Program-made: the position numbers and the translations under genes | In this document: piece after piece, positions 1 to 4,482 of the stretch | Layout: each line of letters opens with the position of its first letter | Numbering within the stretch: the stretch's first letter is position 1 | Origin: an archaeon | GTDB lineage: Archaea; Methanobacteriota; Methanobacteria; Methanobacteriales; Methanobacteriaceae | Length of the DNA: 11,105 nt | Assembly: GCA_024409165.1 (NCBI GenBank) | Contig: JAKSUE010000021.1 | Location: 1-11,105 of the forward strand | Direction: 5' to 3' | Notes under the pieces: model-generated | What the model was told of the DNA's origin: nothing | Database searches by the model: none | The model's input: the letters and a program-made list of their open reading frames with translations, nothing else

Positions 1-37
1 ATAATACCAGTTGTAAACTTTTTCACGATTTTCCCAC

Positions 38-109
38 TTGTTAACACTCTTGCCACCCACAAAGCCAATAACTATAAGGCTTTCAAAAATTTGTTAACCT
101 CTTGCAACC
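38..109. repeat. Pair of direct repeats around GTTAAC
   Basis: TTGTTAACACTCTTGC (38-53) recurs as TTGTTAACCTCTTGC (91-105), differing by one inserted base. A degenerate third copy, TTTAACTGCTTG, lies at 113-124, and an opposite-facing ACAAGTTAAC is at 135-144. Clustered repeats in a non-coding region next to the promoters suggest protein binding sites for a replication or regulatory protein. The binder is unknown. Confidence 0.5.
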
Positions 110-170
110 AGATTTAACTGCTTGTGTACCTACTACAAGTTAACTTTTTAATATACAAAAATTAAATTAA

Positions 171-199
171 GAGACAAAAAATTGTCTCCTATGTCTCCT
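171..199. repeat. Perfect short hairpin plus tandem GTCTCCT repeat
   Basis: GAGACAA (171-177) and TTGTCTC (182-188) form a perfect 7-bp dyad with an AAAA loop. GTCTCCT occurs at 184-190 and again at 193-199, a 9-bp period. On the minus strand the hairpin is followed by a T-rich but interrupted tract, so it could be a weak leftward terminator. It may equally be an operator. No run of T follows it on the + strand. Confidence 0.45.
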
Positions 200-260
200 A
201 AAACATATTAACCACAAGTAAATAATTTATAAATCTATCATGTGTATCTTATTAGTTAAC

Positions 261-307
261 TTTAATAAAAATGGTTGATTTTTAATAAAATCTATTATAT
301 AATAAAA
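261..307. repeat. TTTAATAAAA direct repeats over the first promoter
   Basis: TTTAATAAAA occurs at 261-270 and again at 281-290, exactly 20 bp apart (about two helical turns). A 9/10 match, TATAATAAAA, is at 298-307 and includes the -10 box. The first two copies follow GTTAAC and GTTGAT respectively, so the repeated unit may be longer (GTTRA plus the 10-mer). The placement across the -35/-10 region suggests a regulator site, although the low complexity of AT-rich DNA weakens this. Confidence 0.4.
275..303 (+). promoter_or_regulatory. Sigma-70/SigA-type promoter P1 for the structured leader and first gene
   Basis: The -35 box TTGATT (275-280) and a perfect -10 box TATAAT (298-303) are separated by 17 bp. 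The predicted transcription start, about 7 bases after the -10, falls at about position 310, the first base of the perfect 10-bp stem 310-319/343-352. This is the best promoter match in the upstream region. It should drive the two-hairpin RNA and the gene at 462. Confidence 0.7.
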
Positions 308-309
308 TT

Positions 310-432
310 ACGATAAGAGAAAAAATTAATAGTTGACATTAACTCTTATCGTTACATATATAAGAACAGATGAAAATAACACCTAATAAATATAAGCTAC
401 TGTGTTATTCTATCTAAGCCATCTGTTCCTTA
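310..432 (+). ncRNA. Candidate structured RNA / 5' leader of two complex hairpins
   Basis: Hairpin A pairs ACGATAAGAG (310-319) perfectly with CTCTTATCGT (343-352). It then has a six-A bulge (320-325), an inner stem TTAAT (326-330)/ATTAA (338-342) and a 7-base loop. Hairpin B pairs GAACAGATG (364-372) with CATCTGTTC (420-428) and extends 3 bp past a bulged C429 (361-363 with 430-432). An inner stem AATAACAC (375-382)/GTGTTATT (402-409) closes a 19-base loop containing the palindrome AGCT (395-398). A 10-base bulge (410-419) lies on one side only. Two colinear nested stems per hairpin, starting at the predicted transcription start, argue for a selected RNA structure. The size (~123 nt) and upstream location recall the phi29 prohead RNA needed by gp16-type ATPases, but no phi29-like loop complementarity was found. 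It could instead be a regulatory leader, since no terminator separates it from the gene at 462. Hairpin A may also act as a DNA operator. Confidence 0.45.
333..362 (+). promoter_or_regulatory. Possible second promoter P2 inside the dyad
   Basis: A consensus -35 TTGACA (333-338) lies 18 bp from a -10-like TATATA (357-362). The box sits inside the loop of the 310-352 dyad, and the right arm of the dyad fills the spacer, so a protein bound to the dyad would cover the promoter. Transcription from P2 would start near 369 and destroy most of the outer stem of the second hairpin. P2 and an intact structured RNA are therefore alternatives. Confidence 0.4.
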
Positions 433-461
433 TTTAAGAATTAAAGAAAGAGGAGAGAAAA

Positions 462-932
462 ATGAAAGAAAACGAGACAAAAAATGAAATTATGGAAGTA
501 AAGGAAGAATATCAAATTAATGCTGTTGAGAATTTAAATAATAATTCTAAATCAACAAGAAGTGTATTTACTACACTAACAGATAAGAAAAAAATATTTA
601 ATCTTGATAATGAATGTGATTTTAAAATTAATGAATGCAAGGGTAAAGAAATTGAATTATCTGATGTATTAGTTAAAATTTATCAAAGAGAAAAAGAAGT
701 ATTAGATGATGAAACAATGGAAGTTGCAACAGAGTTTGAAAGAAGTATGGTTTGTATATTAATAGATAAAGATGATAAATCATATGTAACAGCATCAAAA
801 ATGTTTACATTACAAATGATTAACTATATTAGAGATTTTGGAAAAGAAAGTATAAAGGGAACTAAAATTAAAATAATTGAAAAGAGTATATCAAATTCAA
901 GCAATAAGTGTTTAGGTTTTAGTTTATTATAA
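462..932 (+). CDS. Putative phage single-stranded DNA-binding protein
   Basis: A 156-residue acidic/lysine-rich protein. It has a charged, probably disordered N-terminus (residues 1-33) followed by a compact beta-rich domain: residues 34-50 (SVFTTLTDKKKIFNLDN), 61-75 (GKEIELSDVLVKIYQ) and 93-125 (around LIDKDDKSYVTASK). From memory this pattern resembles a small OB-fold-like protein annotated as single-stranded DNA-binding in small Firmicute phages. I could not check this, and the assignment is tentative. Such a protein would coat displaced single strands during protein-primed replication, as phi29 p5 does. The start is supported by AGAGGAG about 8 bases upstream of the ATG. The gene stands alone between promoter P1 with its structured leader and its own terminator, so it appears to be transcribed separately from the late genes. 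No signal peptide or membrane segment is visible. An unrelated early DNA-binding or regulatory protein is the main alternative. Confidence 0.5.
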   Translation: MKENETKNEIMEVKEEYQINAVENLNNNSKSTRSVFTTLTDKKKIFNLDNECDFKINECKGKEIELSDVLVKIYQREKEVLDDETMEVATEFERSMVCILIDKDDKSYVTASKMFTLQMINYIRDFGKESIKGTKIKIIEKSISNSSNKCLGFSLL

Positions 933-948
933 TCTAAACACTTTTTAA
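906..948 (+). terminator. Intrinsic terminator overlapping the end of the first gene
   Basis: AAGTGTTTAG (906-915) pairs perfectly with CTAAACACTT (934-943). Two or three inner pairs extend it (916-918 with 931-933), leaving a ~12-base loop, and a T-rich tail (941-946) follows. The stem includes the last codons of the preceding gene, whose stop codon lies in the loop side. It should separate the first gene from the late operon. Confidence 0.7.
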
Positions 949-1050
949 TTAAAAAACATTAATTTCAATTGTATGCCAATTTTACTTTTAAGAAAAAGAT
1001 AAAGTTCTTTTATTAAAAATCTCCTATTATTCTTGTAATATAAAATCACA

Positions 1051-1085
1051 TGAGTTTGCAATGTTTGAGTTTGATGTGTTATATT
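1051..1085 (+). promoter_or_regulatory. Late promoter with two direct repeats across the -35/spacer
   Basis: The -35-like TTGCAA (1056-1061) and -10-like TATATT (1080-1085) are 18 bp apart and start the lysis and structural gene block. TGAGTTTG occurs at 1051-1058 and 1066-1073, 15 bp apart. The first copy overlaps the -35 box and the second lies in the spacer. A short dyad CACAT (1047-1051)/ATGTG (1074-1078) brackets them. The arrangement looks like a regulator site. The non-ideal -35 would fit a late promoter that needs an activator, as phi29 A3 needs p4, but that is inference. The rest of 949-1050 is AT-rich with no gene seen. Confidence 0.5.
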
Positions 1086-1105
1086 AATATAGGGAGATGA
1101 AGAAG

Positions 1106-1294
1106 GTGAAAGATATTTTTAACAGATTAAAAAGTCCAATTGTTATCTTACAACTAATAAGTATATTAGAGACATATATGATAGCAATGAGTCCAGATTT
1201 ATCTGGAAAATTTAAGGCAACAGCTACAATGTTAGCAAGTGTTGTTAATATTTTAGCTGGATTAAATAATCCAACTGATAAGGATAATTTTTAA
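1106..1294 (+). CDS. Holin (small phage holin, two membrane segments)
   Basis: A ~62-residue protein that makes the membrane lesion needed for lysis. From the GTG start it has a short cationic N-terminus (KDIFNRLKSP), a hydrophobic segment (IVILQLISILETYMIAM), a short polar turn and a second hydrophobic segment (ATMLASVVNILAGL). It ends in a charged tail, NNPTDKDNF. The 'LGIVxDPTT' type ending is typical of the r1t/phiLC3-like holins. An in-frame ATG at 1097 would add three residues but sits directly against AGGGAG, with no room for a ribosome binding site. The GTG at 1106 has AGGGAG (1091-1096) at a normal 9-base distance, so I prefer it. If the promoter at 1056-1085 is used, the leader is very short (about 14 nt). 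The lysozyme gene follows 17 bases later, a normal holin-lysin cassette. Confidence 0.7.
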   Translation: MKDIFNRLKSPIVILQLISILETYMIAMSPDLSGKFKATATMLASVVNILAGLNNPTDKDNF

Positions 1295-1311
1295 AAAAAA
1301 GGAGAAAAATT

Positions 1312-2049
1312 ATGGGTAAAAAAGAAGAATATTTTGATTATTTAAAAAATAAAAATTTAAGAGTTGCAACAGTGTCTGGAATACTTGCAAATATTAGCAA
1401 GGAATCAAGTTATAATTCTAAAGCTGTTGGGGATGGTGGTTTATCTTTTGGATTATGCCAATGGTATAAAACAAGAAAAGATAAATTGATTAAATATGCA
1501 TCAGATAGAAATTTAGATTATCAAGATGCATATGTACAACTTGATTTTATGATATATGAGCTTACAAATGACTATAAGCAAACATGGGAATTTATAAAGA
1601 CTGTACCTAATACAAAACAAGGTGCATATGATTCAGCATATAAATTTTGTAAATATTATGAAATTCCAGCAGATACAATAAATCGTGCAAAAGAAAGAGG
1701 AAATCTTGCAATGAATTTATTTCAAGAATTTTATAATACATCTACTGTTACTAAAAAATTATCTAATGAAGAAATGGCTGATGAAGTTATATCTGGAAAA
1801 TATGGTAATGGAGAAACTAGAAAACAAATGTTAACAGCACTAGGTTATAATTATCAAGATATTCAAAATATAGTAAATGAAAAATTAGGAATAAATAATA
1901 AGCGACAAATTAATCTTGATGATGTAGCTAATAAAGTAATATTTGGATTTTATGGTAATGGTGAAGATAGAAAAATTAATCTTGCAAGAGATGGTTATAA
2001 CTATGATGAAGTACAAGACCTTGTAAATAAAAAATTAAGAGGTTACTAG
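1312..2049 (+). CDS. Lysozyme-family endolysin with two Cpl-7 (CW_7) wall-binding repeats
   Basis: A 245-residue peptidoglycan hydrolase. Residues ~1-145 resemble the phage tail-lysozyme family (the phi29 gp13 N-terminal type): the segment SGILANISKESSYN contains the likely catalytic Glu31, followed by GGLSFGLCQW. Two C-terminal repeats, about 150-192 and 200-242, each carry G-K/F-YGNGE-xRK and GYNY-x(3)-Q-x(2)-VN, the signature of Cpl-7/CW_7 modules. In known enzymes these bind the muramyl-peptide part of peptidoglycan rather than choline. There is no signal peptide, so release would depend on the holin just upstream. The start is supported by AAGGAG upstream of ATG. Context says endolysin. 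However, phi29 gp13 carries the same catalytic domain on the tail tip joined to an M23 domain, and the next gene here is that M23 domain. A virion-associated role, or both roles, is possible. Confidence 0.8.
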   Translation: MGKKEEYFDYLKNKNLRVATVSGILANISKESSYNSKAVGDGGLSFGLCQWYKTRKDKLIKYASDRNLDYQDAYVQLDFMIYELTNDYKQTWEFIKTVPNTKQGAYDSAYKFCKYYEIPADTINRAKERGNLAMNLFQEFYNTSTVTKKLSNEEMADEVISGKYGNGETRKQMLTALGYNYQDIQNIVNEKLGINNKRQINLDDVANKVIFGFYGNGEDRKINLARDGYNYDEVQDLVNKKLRGY

Positions 2050-2050
2050 A

Positions 2051-2644
2051 GTGGCAAGTGTCAGAAACATAGCACCATTTATTAATGATGAATTTGTAAT
2101 AACAAGTAAATGGTGGAATGAGAGAATAAATCCAGTAACTGGAGAGCTTGAAATACATAGAGGACTAGATATTGCAACAAGTGGTTCAAAGCCAGTTTAT
2201 TCAATTTTAAAAGGTATAATACACTCTAAAGGAACAAGTGATTTCAGAGGTAACTGGGTTATTGTAAAAGATAATAATGAATCTAGTTCAACTTATGGAT
2301 ATGCTACATTATACATGCATCTAGCTGAATCAGTTAGTCTACCAGTTAATGCAAGTGTTGACAAAGGAACATTTTTAGCTAATGAAGGAACAACTGGACA
2401 GTCAACTGGAATTCACTTACATGTTGAGATGCAAGATTTAAATAGATGGGGAAATGTCTGGCACACTTCCTATGTTAAGAGTGATTATTTAGACCCAACA
2501 GTTTATATGGGTATTGATAATATTGAAGGTACTAGTTGGATATATGATGGTACACCAATACCACCAGAGCCACCTATTACTGATGGTGGTAAAAAGAAAA
2601 AATTTCCATGGTTTATTTATAACCGAAAGAAAATTTGGTATTGA
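2051..2644 (+). CDS. M23-family (lysostaphin/LytM-like) peptidoglycan endopeptidase
   Basis: A 197-residue zinc metallopeptidase expected to cut peptide cross-links in the wall. Visible motifs are H36-x(3)-D40 in HRGLDIA (zinc ligands), H90 in LYMHLAE and HLH at 122-124 in GIHLHVEM (catalytic and third zinc ligand). All the residues expected of an active M23 domain are therefore present. A Pro-rich linker (PIPPEPP) and a basic C-terminus (GGKKKKFPW) follow the domain. Translation probably starts at GTG 2051, one base after the lysozyme stop codon, with GAGG inside the lysozyme coding end as the ribosome binding site. Translational coupling is likely. In phi29 the equivalent domain is fused behind a lysozyme in tail-tip protein gp13. 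The separate gene here could be a tail-tip enzyme for entry or a second lysis enzyme. No signal peptide or transmembrane segment is present. Confidence 0.8.
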   Translation: MASVRNIAPFINDEFVITSKWWNERINPVTGELEIHRGLDIATSGSKPVYSILKGIIHSKGTSDFRGNWVIVKDNNESSSTYGYATLYMHLAESVSLPVNASVDKGTFLANEGTTGQSTGIHLHVEMQDLNRWGNVWHTSYVKSDYLDPTVYMGIDNIEGTSWIYDGTPIPPEPPITDGGKKKKFPWFIYNRKKIWY

Positions 2645-2669
2645 CAGTAAATTAATTACTGATTAATAT
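2641..2669 (+). promoter_or_regulatory. Internal promoter for scaffold and capsid genes
   Basis: A perfect -35 TTGACA (2641-2646) overlaps the TGA stop of the endopeptidase gene. A 4/6 -10 box, TAATAT (2664-2669), lies at the ideal 17-bp spacing. A perfect TATAAT at 2669-2674 is also present, but 22 bp away. CAGTAA (2645-2650) and TTACTG (2656-2661) form a 6-bp dyad filling the spacer, an operator-like arrangement. It would boost the two most needed head proteins. Confidence 0.5.
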
Positions 2670-2700
2670 ATAATTATAAATGAAAAGAGGTGAATAATAA

Positions 2701-2994
2701 ATGGCAAAAATGAATAGTGAAGAATTTGCTACTAAATATACTGAAAAAATAACTGATAATGATGATTTACTAATTGAACTACTTGAAGATTTTAGTGATT
2801 CAGTTAAGAGTGAAGACACTGAAGAATTAGAAAAATTAAAACAAGAAGTTGAAATGGCTCATCAAAAAGAAAAAGAAGCAATTGAAAAATATAAAGCTAG
2901 ATTTTTAGGTGCTATTGATAAAGCTCAAGATACACCAGCTGATGATATAGAAGAACCTAAAGAGGCTGAAGTAATAGATATAAAAGAAATTTAA
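2701..2994 (+). CDS. Head scaffolding protein (phi29 gp7-like)
   Basis: A 97-residue, very acidic, Glu/Lys-rich protein immediately upstream of the capsid gene. Residues ~15-75 are strongly helical with coiled-coil-like heptads (for example LEKLKQEVEMAHQKEKEAI). The C-terminus is acidic and probably flexible (DDIEEPKEAEVIDIKEI). Length and position match phi29 gp7 (98 residues), which directs prohead assembly with the capsid protein and leaves before or during DNA packaging. Sequence alone does not prove homology; the call rests on size, composition and synteny. The start ATG has AGAGGTGA at a good distance. The capsid gene follows after 14 bases whose ribosome binding site overlaps this stop codon. 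Confidence 0.65.
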   Translation: MAKMNSEEFATKYTEKITDNDDLLIELLEDFSDSVKSEDTEELEKLKQEVEMAHQKEKEAIEKYKARFLGAIDKAQDTPADDIEEPKEAEVIDIKEI

Positions 2995-3008
2995 AGGAGA
3001 TGAAATAA

Positions 3009-4412
3009 ATGGGAAAAATATTAAAAAATACAACAAATAGTGAAATTATTAGTTTCTTTTTAAATGTTAATCCAGATTTATTAAGTGAAGTAAATCTACC
3101 TACACAAGGTGAAGATTTAAAACATTATGGAGAACTAATTGTAAATAATGATAGATTTAAAAATAAATTTATTAATACAGTTAACTTGATAGGTTTAACT
3201 GTAATTAAAGAAAATAGATGGGAGAACCCATGGGATACATTTGCAATGAGAGGAACTTTAAGATTTGGACAACAAATCAGAGAAGTTATTCAAGATTTAG
3301 CAAAAGTATTTGATTATAATGAAAATTATAATGATAAATCTAAATTTTTAGAAACTCAAGCACCAGATGTTTATCAATATATGCATGAGTTAAATTATCA
3401 AAAATATTATGAAGTAACAGTAAATGAAAGTGAATTAAGATTAGCTTTTGAAGATACTGAAAATGGTTTATATAAATTTATTGAAGATACAATTTCAAAT
3501 TTATATGAAACATATTCATATGATAAATATTTAGTAGATAAATATCAATTATGCAGAAGAATTTTAGATGGTACTATTCCAGTTAAGAAAATTGATAACT
3601 ATAATAGTAAAACACCAAGAGAAATTTTATCAATAATGAAGGGTGTATCTAATAAGATGACATTTAAAAGCCCTAATTATAATCCAGCTGGTGTAAGAAG
3701 AGCTACTAAACATTCAAATCAATATTTAATGTTAGATGCTGAAAGAGAAGCTATTACATCAACAGAAGTATTAGCAACAAGTTATTTCTTAAATGAGGCT
3801 GAAGTTAAAACAAATTTAGCATTAATTGATTCATTTTCTGAAACAGACAATAAGAGATTAGCTGAACTTTTAAAAAATGATTATAAACCACTTACTGATA
3901 GTGAAATTAATCAATTAAAATCAGTTATTGGTTTAATTATATCAGATGACTTCTTTATGGATTATTATTATCAATTAGATGGTTCTAATGATGGTAAAAC
4001 TCAAAGAGAATTTACTAATCCAACAAGTTTAGATAGAAATATTTTCTTACATGCATGGCTTTGCATTTCAACAAGTCCATTTGCTAACTGTTGTGTATTC
4101 ACTTCAGATACACCAGCTGTTACAAGTGTTACAATTAATCCTAGTGAACTTTCTATGAGTGCTGGTTTGGATGTACAATTAACACCAACAGTTGCAACAA
4201 CTGGATTTGCAAATAAAGCTGTTGTTTATACAGTTGAAGAAGCACCAGGAGAACAAGAAGGAAGTTTAGTTACTGTTGATACTAAAGGACTTGTACATAT
4301 TCCAGTTGATTATGAACCAACTGATACTGAAGACCCTAATCCAGTAATTATAAGAGCGACAAGTATCTATGATGATACTAAATATGCTGATGCTACAATT
4401 ACAGTATTATAA
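3009..4412 (+). CDS. Major capsid protein (phi29 gp8-like) with C-terminal Ig-like domain
   Basis: A 467-residue protein forming the icosahedral/prolate head shell. Residues ~1-365 fit the HK97-fold capsid proteins of phi29-type phages, with the gp8-like stretches ENPWDTFAMRGTLRFGQQIR, PDVYQYMHELNYQKYYEVTV and LHAWLCISTSPFANCC. From residue ~371 to the end the sequence reads as a BIG2-type immunoglobulin-like domain (VTSVTINPSELSMSAG, LTPTV, LVTVDTKGLVHIP, IIRATS). phi29 gp8 also ends in a BIG2-type domain exposed on the capsid surface. The length is close to phi29 gp8 (448). AAAGGAG lies 9 bases before the ATG. A strong hairpin directly downstream may limit read-through into the portal gene, which suits the large excess of capsid subunits over portal. 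Confidence 0.9.
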   Translation: MGKILKNTTNSEIISFFLNVNPDLLSEVNLPTQGEDLKHYGELIVNNDRFKNKFINTVNLIGLTVIKENRWENPWDTFAMRGTLRFGQQIREVIQDLAKVFDYNENYNDKSKFLETQAPDVYQYMHELNYQKYYEVTVNESELRLAFEDTENGLYKFIEDTISNLYETYSYDKYLVDKYQLCRRILDGTIPVKKIDNYNSKTPREILSIMKGVSNKMTFKSPNYNPAGVRRATKHSNQYLMLDAEREAITSTEVLATSYFLNEAEVKTNLALIDSFSETDNKRLAELLKNDYKPLTDSEINQLKSVIGLIISDDFFMDYYYQLDGSNDGKTQREFTNPTSLDRNIFLHAWLCISTSPFANCCVFTSDTPAVTSVTINPSELSMSAGLDVQLTPTVATTGFANKAVVYTVEEAPGEQEGSLVTVDTKGLVHIPVDYEPTDTEDPNPVIIRATSIYDDTKYADATITVL

Positions 4413-4422
4413 TTAAAATACC

Positions 4423-4464
4423 AGAGTAGGTAGATTAATAAATATCTACTTACTCTATTTTATT
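4423..4464 (+). terminator. Strong hairpin (partial terminator/attenuator) between capsid and portal genes
   Basis: AGAGTAGGTAGAT (4423-4435) pairs with ATCTACTTACTCT (4444-4456), 13 bp with one G-U pair and an 8-base loop. It is followed by ATTTTATT, a T-rich but interrupted tail. The imperfect tail suggests incomplete termination, allowing high capsid and lower portal and tail expression from one transcript. It could also be a 3' stabiliser of the capsid mRNA or a processing site. Confidence 0.65.
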
Positions 4465-4482
4465 ATAAAGAAAGGAGATTAT

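Larger units (their letters stand above)
1..309. other. Non-coding, repeat-rich leader region upstream of the first gene
   Basis: No open frame with a plausible start and ribosome binding site covers this stretch. The first ~140 bases have clearly more C than G on the + strand (my count about 35 C to 15 G), opposite to the rightward genes that follow. This would fit leftward information or an origin/regulatory element. The region contains four GTTAAC palindromes (40-45, 93-98, 139-144, 255-260), a small dyad AAAGCC (61-66) / GGCTTT (78-83), a perfect GAGACAA/TTGTCTC hairpin, and TTTAATAAAA direct repeats leading into a promoter. Related phages have linear genomes with protein-primed ends, so this may lie near the left terminus. 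That is inference: no terminal inverted repeat can be tested inside this window. Confidence 0.6.

Noticed and set aside
61..83. AAAGCC/GGCTTT dyad as a terminator
   Set aside because: The stem is only 6 bp with an 11-base loop and lacks a proper T-tract on either strand.
38..260. CRISPR array
   Set aside because: The repeats are short, imperfect, unevenly spaced and in mixed orientation, with no constant repeat-spacer structure.
361..432. Intrinsic terminator or tRNA at the second upstream hairpin
   Set aside because: No T-run follows the stem. There is no cloverleaf, anticodon arm or CCA-type acceptor, and the one-sided 10-base bulge does not fit a tRNA.
1976..2158. 60-codon open frame on the minus strand
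   Set aside because: It lies antisense across the junction of the lysozyme and M23 genes, both of which carry clear family motifs. It has no ribosome binding site and the product has no recognisable features.
2642..2644. Possible TGA recoding (TGA as Trp) at the end of the endopeptidase gene
   Set aside because: Read-through would add only one codon (CAG) before TAA. TGG is used freely for Trp elsewhere, and the lytic enzymes imply a walled host, so the standard code fits.
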